A DNA stretch of 64,000 bases from Gemmobacter denitrificans (GCF_036964905.1 NZ_JBALHR010000006.1:62001-126000), one strand, 5' to 3'; positions 17,471 to 27,268 are shown, numbered from the stretch's first letter. Made by a program: numbers and translations. Notes: generated from the sequence alone by a model not told the origin.

Positions 17471-18663
17471 GCAGCACCGCCCATGTTGTGGCCCTTGAGG
17501 GCGATGGCGCGGTTGACCCGGTTCAGAATGGCGGACAGCGTGAAGTTGAGGGCCAGAAATCCGCCCATCAGGATGCCGATCAGTTCAAGCGTCTGTCCGG
17601 AATGGGTGATCGAACTGGCGATGATCATGAAGAAGTCCGAAAACCCGACCGCGATGCCCAGCGTCGTCGCCTTGATCAGCCAGACATACTGGTTGATCAG
17701 GATCGGCAGCATGGCCCGAAAGGCCAGGGGAAGGCGCACGCGGGAAAACACCTGCCACGGCGACAGGCCAAGGGCGCGGGCTGCCTCGGTCTGGCCCCGG
17801 CCTACGGCCTTGAACCCACCGCGGACGATCTCGCCCACATATGCTCCGCCATAGGTCATGATCGCAATGGCGAGGCAGGCGAACTCCGGTTGGATGCGAA
17901 TGCCGCCATCGATCCGCAGGCCCTTTAGTTCGGGGCGGGTCACCCAATCGGCGCCGGGGACATGCGACGTCACAACGACAGACGCGGTGACAAGGGCGGT
18001 CAAGGTAAGCAGGCCCACCAAAAGGCGACGGCGCGGTGCGCGCTCCATGCGCTTGAAGCGAGCGGACAGGGTGACCCAAAGGCTCAGAGCAAACCCGAGA
18101 AACAGAATGCCCACGGTGGCCATTGCGGGGCCGTAAGGGATCGCAAGACCCGGCAGATAGATCCCACGCGAACTGAGCAGAGCCGATCCGACCGAGACCG
18201 CCTCACGCGGGTTCGGCAGGGAGTTGGCCAAAGCATACCAGAAGAAAAGTTGCAGGATCAGCGGCAGGTTACGGAAAATCTCGATGTAGACGGTTGCCAG
18301 AAGACGCGCAGCAGGGTTCTGGCCCGAGCGCATCAACCCGACGGCAAGCCCGATCACTGTTGCGCCGCCGAGGCCAAGAAGGCCCATGACCAGGGTGTTG
18401 ATCAGACCGAGAAACAGGAACCACCAGTAGGGGTCGGTCGGTGCTGCCGGAAGGACGGTGAAGTTCATCTCCCATCCCGTGCTCTTCCACAGGAAGTCAA
18501 AGCCCGAAGTCATCCCTTGCGCGGAAAGGTTTGCCCGCGCTGTCAGGAAGGCCGCCGTAATCGCACCGACAAGCAGGATCAGGAACCCGCCCTGCAACAG
18601 AAAGCTGCGAGCTGTCCGGCTGCGCCAGGGAGAGAGTGCGATCATGGGCGGTGCTTTCGGCAA
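17467..18663 (-). CDS. aapQ: General L-amino-acid ABC transporter permease (AapQ/BztB type)
   Basis: A 398-aa inner-membrane permease. The EAA-loop sequence GGFKAVGRGQTEAARALGLSP lies near the C-terminus, and the long insertion between the first helices is typical of AapQ/BztB. It follows the substrate-binding protein gene after 43 bp and is coupled to aapM. Confidence 0.92.
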   Translation of the reverse strand: MPKAPPMIALSPWRSRTARSFLLQGGFLILLVGAITAAFLTARANLSAQGMTSGFDFLWKSTGWEMNFTVLPAAPTDPYWWFLFLGLINTLVMGLLGLGGATVIGLAVGLMRSGQNPAARLLATVYIEIFRNLPLILQLFFWYALANSLPNPREAVSVGSALLSSRGIYLPGLAIPYGPAMATVGILFLGFALSLWVTLSARFKRMERAPRRRLLVGLLTLTALVTASVVVTSHVPGADWVTRPELKGLRIDGGIRIQPEFACLAIAIMTYGGAYVGEIVRGGFKAVGRGQTEAARALGLSPWQVFSRVRLPLAFRAMLPILINQYVWLIKATTLGIAVGFSDFFMIIASSITHSGQTLELIGILMGGFLALNFTLSAILNRVNRAIALKGHNMGGAA

Positions 18664-18706
18664 GAGGGAGTTGGCCGCGGCGAGGAGACCGCGGCCAGAG
18701 GCTGGA

Positions 18707-19738
18707 TCAGTCGAAGACCAGCGGGAACAGAACGCCGCCGTCTTTCCACAGCGCCGTCATTTCGCGCGGCATCTTGTAGGGCGAACCCTGGCCAAGGCTG
18801 CGCTCGAAGATCTCGGAGTAGTTCCCAACCTGCTTGATCACGTTGTAAGCCCAGTCGTCGGACAGGCCGAGGCCCGTGCCCACGCCAGGGGTCGCACCAA
18901 GGAACTTGCCGATCTCGGCGGTGGGCGGGTTGGCCTTCACCTCGTCGATGTTGGCCGACGTGATTCCTTCCTGTTCAGCAAACAGCAGCGCCGACAGAGT
19001 CCAGTTGGCGATGTCGACCCAGTTGTCATCGCCCTGGCGGGTGATCATCACTTCCGGCTCCAGCGCCAGTACGTCGGGCAGCAGGGTGTGTCCGTCGGGA
19101 TTGTCAGATTGCGAGGCAGCGATGGCCAGCACCGGGCCCCAGGCGGCGAAGGTGTCGCAACGACCCGAGAAGTAGGCCGCTTCGACTTCTTCGTTCTTTT
19201 CGATGGCGACGATCTCCATCTCGATGCCCTTGGCGGCGAGATAAGAGGCAACCTGACGTTCGGTCGACGTCGAGGCCGGAACACAGACCGAGCCCCCGGC
19301 GGCGTCCTTCAGGCTGGTCAGGCCAAGCTCGGCATGGGCCATGACCTTGGTGGTGCCAAGGTAATAGGAGTTCGAGAACTGTAGCCCCAACTCGCCATCG
19401 CGCGACAGCGTGCCGCCCGAGGCCTTGATGATGATGTCGATGTCGCCCGATTGCAGCGAGGGCCAGCGCTGCGCCCAGTCGATCGGGATGATGTTGGCCT
19501 TCGCCGGGTCGCCGAAGATCGCGGCGGTCATCGCTCGGCAAAGCTCAATGTCGATGCCTTTCCAGACGCCCTTGTCGTCCACCTCTGCAAAGCCAAGGTA
19601 GGAGCCGATGTCGCCGGGGCAGTTCAGCGTGCCGCGCGCCTGCACGGTTTTCAGGGTGTCGCCATTGTCGGCAAGTGCTGCAATCGGTGTCAGGGCCATT
19701 GCCCCGAACGCGAGGGTCGTCGTCTTCAACCAGTTCAT
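18707..19738 (-). CDS. aapJ: General L-amino-acid ABC transporter substrate-binding protein (AapJ/BztA type)
   Basis: A 343-aa periplasmic binding protein. The start MNWLKTTTLAFGAMALTPIAALA gives a normal signal peptide; an upstream in-frame Met would add 12 residues ahead of it. The mature part contains the type-3 solute-binding features GDIGSYLGFAEVDDKGVWKGIDIELCRA and DWAQRWPSLQSGDIDII expected for AapJ/BztA. These proteins bind Glu, Gln, Asp, Asn and many other L-amino acids. The gene lies 113 bp after the SDR pair in the same direction, so the importer may supply the substrate of the neighbouring catabolic genes (inference). Confidence 0.92.
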   Translation of the reverse strand: MNWLKTTTLAFGAMALTPIAALADNGDTLKTVQARGTLNCPGDIGSYLGFAEVDDKGVWKGIDIELCRAMTAAIFGDPAKANIIPIDWAQRWPSLQSGDIDIIIKASGGTLSRDGELGLQFSNSYYLGTTKVMAHAELGLTSLKDAAGGSVCVPASTSTERQVASYLAAKGIEMEIVAIEKNEEVEAAYFSGRCDTFAAWGPVLAIAASQSDNPDGHTLLPDVLALEPEVMITRQGDDNWVDIANWTLSALLFAEQEGITSANIDEVKANPPTAEIGKFLGATPGVGTGLGLSDDWAYNVIKQVGNYSEIFERSLGQGSPYKMPREMTALWKDGGVLFPLVFD

Positions 19739-19851
19739 TCGTGCCACTCCCATGTTGGCGTTTGGTGCAGGCAATAGTTGACCGTCACCGGCCGGGCCTG
19801 CGCTACCGGTCGGAGTTATCTCCCTGTGATTTCAGGGGGTTTCAGGCTTCG

Positions 19852-20601
19852 TCAGGCATAGATGTAACCGCCCGACACGATGATGTTCTCACCCGTCATG
19901 TAGGTGTTGCGCGGCCCTCCAGCCATCAGCACCCACTCTGCCATTTCTTCCGGCTCGCCGCCCCGACCCAGAGGGCTGGCCTTGGCCAACTCACCCAGGA
20001 AGCCCGCCTCGCGCGCCTTTTCGGTGGCCATGCCTGCGGGTGCGACCGAGTTGACCAGAATCCCGTCCGGTGCCACCGCATGGGCCATGCTCTTCGTCAG
20101 GCTGACCACGGCGGCCTTGGTGGCGGCGTAATGGGCATTTTGCGGGTGCGCCTTGAAGGCATCAACCGAAGTGATGTTGACGATCCGCCCGCGCACCCGG
20201 TCTTTCACCTCTTGCGCCTGCATGTGGCGGATGGCTGCCACCATCATGTGATAGGTGCCTTTGACGTTGATCGCGTTCGACGCGTCCCAATCGGCATCGG
20301 TGATCTCAAGGATCGGCTTGCGGGGGTAGATTGCGGCCGAGTTGATCAGCGTGTCCACCCGACCCAGAACGGCTGCGACCGATGCAAAGGCCTCATGCGC
20401 GGCTGGAGCGGTGCGAATGTCGCAGGCTGCGAAGCTGGCCGGGATGCCAGCAGCCCGTGCAGGAGCCAGGGCGGCCTCGGCCGCTTCCGCGTTCAGGTCG
20501 ATGATGCCAAGGCCACTGGCGCCTTCAGAAACAGCCATCCGGGCCAAGAGCGCGCCCAGCCCCGCGCCACCTCCGACGATCACGACAGACAACCCCTTCA
20601 T
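19852..20601 (-). CDS. SDR family oxidoreductase
   Basis: A 249-aa short-chain dehydrogenase/reductase. The cofactor glycine motif is GGGAGLGALLA (about 10-20), the acidic residue at the end of the second strand (IIDLN) suggests NAD preference, and the catalytic YxxxK is YAATK with an upstream Ser in NITSVDAF. The substrate is unknown. It is translationally coupled to the second SDR upstream by ATGA and shares that gene's LysR-type operator. Confidence 0.85.
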   Translation of the reverse strand: MKGLSVVIVGGGAGLGALLARMAVSEGASGLGIIDLNAEAAEAALAPARAAGIPASFAACDIRTAPAAHEAFASVAAVLGRVDTLINSAAIYPRKPILEITDADWDASNAINVKGTYHMMVAAIRHMQAQEVKDRVRGRIVNITSVDAFKAHPQNAHYAATKAAVVSLTKSMAHAVAPDGILVNSVAPAGMATEKAREAGFLGELAKASPLGRGGEPEEMAEWVLMAGGPRNTYMTGENIIVSGGYIYA

Positions 20602-21335
20602 TTCTTTTCCTTTTCAGATGGCACTTGCGGGGTGACGGGCTGGCGCGTGGGAAGAATGTCGAACCGCGCCACATCCACATGCGGCGGCAATGCCAGCACG
20701 GCCAGAACCATCGCAGCGACATCCTCGGGTTGAACCGCCGTTTGACCCGCATACATCGCGGCGCGGGCGTCAGCCGACAGCACGTCCTTGTAGAGCGGGC
20801 TTTCCACCCGGCCCGCAACAATCTCGGTCACCCGCACGCCCGAAGGCGACAGGTCCAGTCGCAGGCTTTGGGCGAACCCGCCCAGGGCCGCCTTTGTTGC
20901 GGCATAGACCGCCATGTTGGGATAGGGCGTGTGCGCGGCAATCGATCCGGTAAAGAAGATGTGTCCTATGCCGCGCGCGCGCATCCCGGGTGCGACAGCA
21001 TGGGTCATCAAGAGCGCCTGGGTCAGGTTGGTCGCGACCTGACGATGGATGTCCTCCTCGGCCATGTCGCAGAAATTTCCGGGGGGTGCGACCATTCCGG
21101 CGTTGTTTACCAGCACGTCGGGCGCTGCATCCCGAAGCGCTTCGGCCAGCCGGGCCGACAGACCCTCGGTCTGGCCCAGATCCAGCGCCAAGGGAATCAG
21201 CCCCCGCGCCTGCAGGTCTGACAGAGCCGCCGGATCGCGCCCTACGGCAATCACCCGATGACCGGCGGCGTGCAGGGCAAGGGCAATGGCCTGCCCAATC
21301 CCGCTTGTCGCTCCTGTCACCAAAGCCTGCGCCAT
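20598..21335 (-). CDS. SDR family oxidoreductase (serine/3-hydroxy acid dehydrogenase-like)
   Basis: A 245-aa classical SDR with TGATSGIGQAIA at the N-terminus, NNAG in the central sheet, Ser in FTGSIAAHTPYPN and catalytic YAATK. The AVGRD strand end with Arg suggests NADP(H) preference. The sequence is of the class that includes YdfG-like 3-hydroxy acid dehydrogenases. Its start is 71 bp from a LysR-type palindrome, so it is probably the first gene of a unit controlled by the adjacent LysR protein. Confidence 0.85.
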   Translation of the reverse strand: MAQALVTGATSGIGQAIALALHAAGHRVIAVGRDPAALSDLQARGLIPLALDLGQTEGLSARLAEALRDAAPDVLVNNAGMVAPPGNFCDMAEEDIHRQVATNLTQALLMTHAVAPGMRARGIGHIFFTGSIAAHTPYPNMAVYAATKAALGGFAQSLRLDLSPSGVRVTEIVAGRVESPLYKDVLSADARAAMYAGQTAVQPEDVAAMVLAVLALPPHVDVARFDILPTRQPVTPQVPSEKEKK

Positions 21336-21383
21336 GTCGTCCCTTTCCGTTTCACAAAAGCTGCACCATTGCGTCGCCGCGCC

Positions 21384-21422
21384 AAATCAAGAAATTCATC
21401 AGAACGACAAGAATTACTTGTC
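21384..21422. promoter_or_regulatory. LysR-type operator, copy 1
   Basis: AAATCAAGAA is followed 22 bp after its first base by the palindrome GACAAGAATTACTTGTC (6-bp arms, 5-bp centre). The palindrome is the exact reverse complement of the one at 31092-31108. It overlaps the last codons of lysR and precedes the SDR pair. A two-part site of this kind is typical of LysR recognition and activation half-sites. Confidence 0.75.
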
Positions 21423-22379
21423 TCGACCTACCGCGGCCTGATCCGCCAGCGTGCGAAATTCCTTGTCATCCATGGAGTGCCAATTCTCGGTCTCGATCCA
21501 GCGACAGAAGGTGGCGATGGTCTTCACCCGCCGATGCGCCTTTGGCACCACAAGATAGAAGCCGGGCACCTGGGCCTCGGGCATCTTGTGCATCACATCC
21601 TGGCCAAAGGGCGCCACAAGCTTGCCCAGCTTGAGATCCTCGGCCGCGTCGATGGTCGAAATCAGCCCGATCCCAAGGCCAGTCAGAGTTGCTCGCCGCA
21701 TCGTCGCGGCATCCTGAAGCTGGATATCGTTCTTTCCTGACCGGTCCTGAACTCCAAGGTGTCGCAGCACATTGGGCCAGAGATCCGATGACAGCACCGG
21801 GTGCAAAAGCGGCGTGGTCTGCAGGTCATCCGGGCCTGTCAGGCGACGGGCAAGCTCTGGCGTGCAGCAGATCACCTTGTAGTCATGCATCAGAAGCGTG
21901 GCATCATGGCCCTTCCAGGCACCAAAGCCCCACTGGATCGCCACGTCCACGTCATCGGCCACAAAATCCGGCAGATCGACCATGGTCGTCAGCCGCAAGT
22001 CGGCATCGGGTGCAATGTCGCGGAAGCGGTTTATCCGGTCCAAAAGATAGCGTGTCGCAAAATAGGGGCTCGCGTTAACGTTGATCCGGTTGCGGGTGTC
22101 GGACTTGGCCACCCGCCTCACGCCCTCTTCCAGCTCGTCAAAAGCAGCCTGCACGAAATGAGCAAGCAGGATCGCCTTTTCATTGGGCTCGATGGCGCGA
22201 CCCTTGCGCTCAAAGAGCTCCGCCCCAAGCGTATCTTCCAGAAGCTTGATCTGCTGGCTGACCGCCTGCGGGCTGACGCTGAGTTCCTCCGCTGCGCTCC
22301 GAAACGACCGGTGCCGCACAACAGTGTGGAACACGCGAAGCGCATTCAACGGCGGCAACCGGGCATGGGGATTGTTCAT
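21414..22379 (-). CDS. LysR family transcriptional regulator (GcvA type)
   Basis: A 321-aa regulator with the N-terminal winged helix-turn-helix (LPPLNALRVFHTVVRHRSFRSAAEELSVSPQAVSQQIKLLE, of which the SPQAVSQQ part is the recognition helix) and a C-terminal LysR substrate domain. The sequence start is of the GcvA/AmpR-like subgroup. It is encoded 26 bp after the FAD oxidase gene on the same strand, so it is probably the last gene of the hyu operon. The three shared palindromic sites near 21.4, 31.1 and 35.8 kb are its likely targets (inference), including control of its own operon. Confidence 0.88.
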   Translation of the reverse strand: MNNPHARLPPLNALRVFHTVVRHRSFRSAAEELSVSPQAVSQQIKLLEDTLGAELFERKGRAIEPNEKAILLAHFVQAAFDELEEGVRRVAKSDTRNRINVNASPYFATRYLLDRINRFRDIAPDADLRLTTMVDLPDFVADDVDVAIQWGFGAWKGHDATLLMHDYKVICCTPELARRLTGPDDLQTTPLLHPVLSSDLWPNVLRHLGVQDRSGKNDIQLQDAATMRRATLTGLGIGLISTIDAAEDLKLGKLVAPFGQDVMHKMPEAQVPGFYLVVPKAHRRVKTIATFCRWIETENWHSMDDKEFRTLADQAAVGRDK

Positions 22380-22405
22380 CGCTGATTTTCCATGTGTCTC
22401 GCCCC

Positions 22406-23614
22406 TCAGATCACGGCCTTCTCAAGGAAGGGTCGGCCTTCGGCAATCCGCTCGTAGCCCACTTCGGACAGATCAAGCGTGCGGAACCCGCCATAGATGA
22501 TCAGCTCCGACACACCGCGCCCGGCGGCCGGGCCTTGTTGCAGCCCATGGCCGGAAAATCCGTTGGCATAGACAAAGTTAGCAACTTCGGGGTGCCGACC
22601 GACGATCAGGTTGTGATCGAGCGTGTTAAAATCATAGTGCCCAGCCCATTGGTTCACGACCTTGATCGCCTCGAACCCGGGCGAGCGTTCGGCAAGAGCG
22701 GGCCAGATGATCTCCTCGAACTCCTGGTAACGCGGTTCGAAATCGTCCCAGTCCACGGCCGGGTCTTCGACCGGCGGGGCGCCCGACAGGAAGAACCGCC
22801 CCTCCGGGCGACAGAATACGCCGGAAGGATCGATCATCAGGGGTAGGCGCCCCTGATTGACGGTTGCGCTGCCTTCGGGGGTCTTGGCGCAATCGAAGAC
22901 GAACAAGGTGCGCTTGCGCGGTTCTACCGGAACATCAAGGCCGGCCATCCGTGCCGTCAGGGCCGCGCGCGGGCCGGAGGCGTTGACCACAGTTCCAGCC
23001 TGCACCACAGCGCCCGACTTCAATGTGACCGAGGTCACGCGTGCCCCATCGCGGCCAATGGCCACGACTTCATCCGTCACGTATTCGGCCCCCTGTGCCC
23101 GAGCCTTGGCCTTGAACCCGTTCATCAGCCCTGTGTTGGAAAACCACCCCTCGCCAGACTGGCCGTATGACGCAAGCCGGATGTCATCCACCCGCAGATG
23201 CGGGAAAGCGCGCGCCAATTCTTCCTGTGTCCACAGCACCACATCTGCTCCACAGGCGCGCTGCACCTCGTGGTTCTCGCGCAGGGTCTGTTCCTGATCT
23301 TCCGTCGCTGCCAAAAACAGGTAGCCGCCCTGATGGAAGTTCAGGTCAGGCCTTGCTTCGCCAGCCACCTGCATGGCATCACCAAAGCCATTGATGAAGG
23401 CGCTGCCATATTGACTGATCTTCACATTGATCGGGTTGGAAAACTGCGTCCGGATCGACGAGGACGACAGCGAGGTTGCCGCTTTCGAATAGGTCGGGTC
23501 GCGTTCCACCACCAGGACCGAACCTTTGAAGTCAGGGTTCGCGGTCAAGAAATAGGCCACGGCCGAGCCGATGACGGCCCCGCCCACGATCACGACATCA
23601 TAGGATTGCTTCAT
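22406..23614 (-). CDS. FAD-dependent amino-acid oxidase/dehydrogenase (DAO/SoxB-like)
   Basis: A 402-aa flavoprotein of the DAO family. The Rossmann motif VVIVGGAVIGSAVAYFL lies at the N-terminus, followed by SSSSIRTQFS, as in sarcosine-oxidase beta-type enzymes, and GFSGHGLQQGPAAGRGVSELI near the C-terminus is the second FAD-binding signature. Such enzymes oxidise secondary or N-methyl amino acids or D-amino acids to the imine. The stop of the epimerase-like gene is coupled to its start by ATGA. The substrate is not predictable from sequence. Confidence 0.85.
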   Translation of the reverse strand: MKQSYDVVIVGGAVIGSAVAYFLTANPDFKGSVLVVERDPTYSKAATSLSSSSIRTQFSNPINVKISQYGSAFINGFGDAMQVAGEARPDLNFHQGGYLFLAATEDQEQTLRENHEVQRACGADVVLWTQEELARAFPHLRVDDIRLASYGQSGEGWFSNTGLMNGFKAKARAQGAEYVTDEVVAIGRDGARVTSVTLKSGAVVQAGTVVNASGPRAALTARMAGLDVPVEPRKRTLFVFDCAKTPEGSATVNQGRLPLMIDPSGVFCRPEGRFFLSGAPPVEDPAVDWDDFEPRYQEFEEIIWPALAERSPGFEAIKVVNQWAGHYDFNTLDHNLIVGRHPEVANFVYANGFSGHGLQQGPAAGRGVSELIIYGGFRTLDLSEVGYERIAEGRPFLEKAVI

Positions 23615-24435
23615 TTCGCGGCCTCATCATCAGGGTGACCCAGGTCGACGAACCAACCGCCCAGGTGTTTGACGGCAGGGGCATGTGGATCAGGGGGAGA
23701 AAGACGCGCCTCCACCTCGGCGCGGAACGCTTCAGTGCTGTCCTGCGGGACGTAACCGATATGCGCGGCCAGACGGTTGTCGACCATGCGGTGCCGGTTT
23801 GCAGAGGTGCCATAGACGATGGAAAAGGCCGCGCGAGGTGCGGTCAGGCTGGCTTCAACCAGACGGATGCAATCGTCGAAGGTCAGCATAGACCACAGCA
23901 TCCGGCGGTCAGTAAATTCCGGAAAGCTGGAGAAGATGCGCAAGGCCACCGTCTCGATCCCGAACTTGTCCCAGTAAAGCCGGCCAAGGTCTTCAACAAA
24001 GCATTTCGACAGACCGTAGAGCCCATCGGGCCGGTGCGGGGCATTCGCGTCGATCTGATCCTCGATCTGATGATATCCGATCGCATGAACCGAGCTGGAA
24101 TAGACCACCCGGGCGACCCCGTTCTTTCGCGCGCCTTCGTAGATGTGATAGCTGCCGCGGATGTTGCCGTTTAGGATGCTGTCCCAGGACCGCTCCAGCG
24201 GCACACCGCCAAAATGGACGATGGCATCGACGCCCTCGGTGGCGCGGATCGTCGCCTCCATATCGGCCAGATCGAATTGCAGGGCTTCTTCGTTTGGCTG
24301 AATGTCCTTGATCTCGGCCATATCGGCCACGCGCAGATGCGTGCACAGCGGGGCCAGGCCGCGCCGAAGATGGGTGCCAAGCCGCCCTGCGGCCCCGGTC
24401 AGAAGGATGCGGTTGAAACGGGGCTTGGTCATCAT
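23611..24435 (-). CDS. NAD-dependent epimerase/dehydratase family protein, uronate-dehydrogenase-like
   Basis: A 274-aa extended SDR with LLTGAAGRLGTHLR at the N-terminus, VHFGGVPLERSWDSILNGNI, the Ser in YSSSVHAIGYH and catalytic YGLSK. These segments, and YGTSANRHRMVDNR later, follow the pattern of uronate dehydrogenases (Udh) that oxidise uronic acids to lactones. No other uronate genes lie nearby, so the enzyme may act on a different polyol or hydroxy acid here. Coupled by ATGA on both sides. Confidence 0.75.
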   Translation of the reverse strand: MMTKPRFNRILLTGAAGRLGTHLRRGLAPLCTHLRVADMAEIKDIQPNEEALQFDLADMEATIRATEGVDAIVHFGGVPLERSWDSILNGNIRGSYHIYEGARKNGVARVVYSSSVHAIGYHQIEDQIDANAPHRPDGLYGLSKCFVEDLGRLYWDKFGIETVALRIFSSFPEFTDRRMLWSMLTFDDCIRLVEASLTAPRAAFSIVYGTSANRHRMVDNRLAAHIGYVPQDSTEAFRAEVEARLSPPDPHAPAVKHLGGWFVDLGHPDDEAAK

Positions 24436-25649
24436 GCAGCCTTTGCGGGTGAGAGGGCAGCCACGGCGCGTCCGATGCGAGACATTGCCTCGGTCAGGGT
24501 GGCGTCCGAGGTGGCGGTCGAGATGCGGAAGAATGGCGACAGGCCGTAGGCGGCGCCGGGGACGGCTCCGACATGGCCTTCGTTCAACAGGTAGGCGACC
24601 ACCGCTGTATCGTCGGCCAGCACGTCACCTTTGGGCGTGACCCGTCCGATCAGACCCGCGCAATCGATATAGGCATAGAAGGCGCCTTCGGGGGGAGACA
24701 GGCTCAGACCCGGAATGGCCGCCACACCGGCAACTACCAGATCGCGGCGGCGTTCGAACGCTTCACGGAAGTTGGCGATACAGTCCTGCGGGCCGGTCAG
24801 CGCCGCCAGAGCCGCGGCCTGCATGGGCGCTGCAACCGAGGTCACCGACTGGCTTTGCACCGTGTTCATCGCTTTAAGCAGTGGCGCGGGACCGGCGGCG
24901 TAGCCAACGCGCCAGCCAGTCATCGCATAGGCCTTTGCCACGCCGTTCACGATCAGCGTCCGGTCCCGCAATTCAGGGCAGGCTTTACCGAAGCTGACGA
25001 ATTCCCGCCTGTCAAAAATGATGTGCTCATAGATTTCATCCGACAGGATCAGAACTTGCGGATGCCGCGCCAGCACCGCGCCCAAGTCGCGCAATTCCGC
25101 CAGCGAATAAACCGCGCCGGATGGATTGCCCGGCATGTTCAGAAACAGCCATTTGGTGCGCGGGGTGATGGCGGCTTCCAGCATTGCGGGCGTCAGGCGA
25201 AAGCCGGACTCAGCCCCGCAGACGGGCGTGACCGGCACCCCTCCCAGAAGCTTCACCATCTCGGGGTAGCTGACGAAGTAGGGCGCGGGCAGGATCGCCT
25301 CATCCCCATCATTCAGCGTCGCCATCAGCGCGTTGAAAATGATCTGCTTGGCCCCATTGGCGACCACGATGTCATCGGGGCCATAGTCGAGGCCATTCTC
25401 GCGGCGGAACTTCTCGGCCACCGCCTTTCGAAGGGCCAGCGTTCCCGCTGCCGGGGTATAGAGCGTCTCGCCCGCAAGGGCCGCCTTCTGCGCGGCTTCG
25501 GCCACATGGGCGGGCGTCGGGAAATCCGGCTCTCCCAGGCCAAGGTCGACCGCATCGACGCCGGTGGCACGCAGGGCTTTTGCCGCCATGCTGGCCGCCA
25601 TCGAAGCTGAAGGTTTCACCGCCGCGAGGCGGGTTGCGACATAACTCAT
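24432..25649 (-). CDS. Pyridoxal-phosphate aminotransferase, class I (aspartate aminotransferase-like)
   Basis: A 405-aa fold-type I aminotransferase. LGLGEPDFPTPAHV near the N-terminus, NMPGNPSGAVY in the middle and the lysine in NGVAKAYAMTGWRVGY mark the PLP enzyme family; the lysine normally forms the Schiff base in an (S/A)K context as seen. The members closest in pattern are AspC/AatA Ib-type enzymes. In this operon it could convert an amino acid to a 2-oxo acid for the TPP enzyme encoded upstream (inference). Coupled by ATGA to hyuB upstream and the epimerase downstream. Confidence 0.88.
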   Translation of the reverse strand: MSYVATRLAAVKPSASMAASMAAKALRATGVDAVDLGLGEPDFPTPAHVAEAAQKAALAGETLYTPAAGTLALRKAVAEKFRRENGLDYGPDDIVVANGAKQIIFNALMATLNDGDEAILPAPYFVSYPEMVKLLGGVPVTPVCGAESGFRLTPAMLEAAITPRTKWLFLNMPGNPSGAVYSLAELRDLGAVLARHPQVLILSDEIYEHIIFDRREFVSFGKACPELRDRTLIVNGVAKAYAMTGWRVGYAAGPAPLLKAMNTVQSQSVTSVAAPMQAAALAALTGPQDCIANFREAFERRRDLVVAGVAAIPGLSLSPPEGAFYAYIDCAGLIGRVTPKGDVLADDTAVVAYLLNEGHVGAVPGAAYGLSPFFRISTATSDATLTEAMSRIGRAVAALSPAKAA

Positions 25650-27268
25650 TTCGCCGTCTCCGTCACATAGCCCTTGGCCAGATCTTTCGCCCGTTCAGCG
25701 GGATCGCGCAGTGCGGGATCACCGAACCCACCCCCGCCCGGCAGATGCAGCACCAGCCGCCGACCCTCGGGCACATGTTGCCAGCCCTTGGGCTTCAGCG
25801 CCGTGCCATCGTCCAGCGCGGCCTTGCCCGCAGCCCCGGACATACCGCCATCACGGCCCTTGGCTGGATGGTCGATTCGGTCGAACATGGCCGAGAAATC
25901 GAACTCATGCCCCGGCAGCGGTTCGATCTCGATCACCTGGCCCAACCCGCCGCGATACTGGCCGTCGCCGCCGGAATCCGGCCTCAACTCCTTGCGCCAG
26001 ACGACGACCGGGCCTGTCTGTTCCGTCGCCTCGATCGGCATGGTCATCACGCCTGAGGGGAAAGCGGTTGACGACAACCCGTCCGACCCCGGACGCGCGC
26101 CCATGCCGCCCGAGTTGAACATCAGGATCTCGGCCCGCCGTCCCTGCGCCCCTGCTACAGGACGCACAGACATGTGAATGTTCCACAAGGCGGCGGCTCC
26201 TTCCGCCAGAACCTGCCCGGGCAGCGCGCGGGCCAGCGCTCCCAGCACGAGATCAGGCACCAAATGCCCGATCACATGGCGCACCGACACGGGAGCGGGG
26301 CGTTCTGCGTTCAGGATGTTGGTGGGTGAGGAAATGGTGAAAGCCTCAAGCGAGGCCCAGTTGTTGGGAATATCCGGCGCCACCACGCATTTCAGCGCAT
26401 AGCAGGCATAGGCCTTGGTGTAGATGATCGGCACGTTGATGCCATGCTTGCTCATCCCATCCGTGCCCGTGAAATCGACATTGACCGACCCTTCGGCAAT
26501 GGAAACCTCACAGGCCAGCTTGACCGGGCTGTCATAGCCGTCGGTCAGAAGTTCGTTGGCCCAGGTGCCCTTTGGCAAAGCGGCGATCCGGTCCAGCGTG
26601 GCCGCATGGGTGCGCGAGAAGATGAACTCTCCCAAAGCATCCAATGTTGTGAGCCCGATCTCATCCATCATCTGGATCAGACGCTGGTGGCCGACGTCGT
26701 TGCAGGCAGCCAGCGAATAGAAGTCCCCCACCACCTGGTTGGCCTCGCGCACATTGGCGCGCAGGATGCGGATCAGATCGGCGTTCACCCGGCCACGTTC
26801 GGCGAACTTCATGATCGGGATCTGGATGCCTTCCTCGTAGACCGTCTTGCCATCTGCCCCAAAGCCACGCCCACCCACATCGACCACATGCGCTGTGCAA
26901 GCGAAAAAACCGACCAGCACATCGCCCTTGAAGCTGGGCGAGACCATGGTGATGTCGTGCAGGTGCCCGGTACCCTTCCAGGGATCGTTGGTCACATAGG
27001 TATCGCCGGGGAACATGTTGTCGCGGCCGATTTCCGCGATGAAGTGCAGGACTGCCTCGGCCATCGTGTTGACGTGACCGGGCGTGCCGGTCACCGCCTG
27101 CGCCAGCATCCGGCCAGCCGGATCAAACACCCCCGCCGACAGATCGCCCGCCTCGCGCACAGAGGTTGAAAATGCCGTGCGCAACAGCGTCATCGCCTGT
27201 TCCTCGACGACCGAGATCAGGCGGTTCCACATGACCTGCATGCGAATTTCGAAGGTAGCATCGGTCAT
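25646..27268 (-). CDS. hyuB: Hydantoinase B/oxoprolinase family protein
   Basis: A 540-aa HyuB-type subunit starting MTDATFEIRMQVMWNRL, chosen because this ATG overlaps the hyuA stop by ATGA; the frame extends upstream only as shadow. Family signatures include TAFSTSVREAGDLSAGVFDP, YVTNDPWKGTGHLHDITMVSP and GGGGFGDP near the C-terminus. With HyuA it forms an ATP-dependent enzyme opening cyclic amides such as hydantoins or 5-oxoproline, or in related families carboxylating ketones such as acetone or acetophenone. The substrate is not fixed by sequence. Confidence 0.9.
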   Translation of the reverse strand: MTDATFEIRMQVMWNRLISVVEEQAMTLLRTAFSTSVREAGDLSAGVFDPAGRMLAQAVTGTPGHVNTMAEAVLHFIAEIGRDNMFPGDTYVTNDPWKGTGHLHDITMVSPSFKGDVLVGFFACTAHVVDVGGRGFGADGKTVYEEGIQIPIMKFAERGRVNADLIRILRANVREANQVVGDFYSLAACNDVGHQRLIQMMDEIGLTTLDALGEFIFSRTHAATLDRIAALPKGTWANELLTDGYDSPVKLACEVSIAEGSVNVDFTGTDGMSKHGINVPIIYTKAYACYALKCVVAPDIPNNWASLEAFTISSPTNILNAERPAPVSVRHVIGHLVPDLVLGALARALPGQVLAEGAAALWNIHMSVRPVAGAQGRRAEILMFNSGGMGARPGSDGLSSTAFPSGVMTMPIEATEQTGPVVVWRKELRPDSGGDGQYRGGLGQVIEIEPLPGHEFDFSAMFDRIDHPAKGRDGGMSGAAGKAALDDGTALKPKGWQHVPEGRRLVLHLPGGGGFGDPALRDPAERAKDLAKGYVTETAK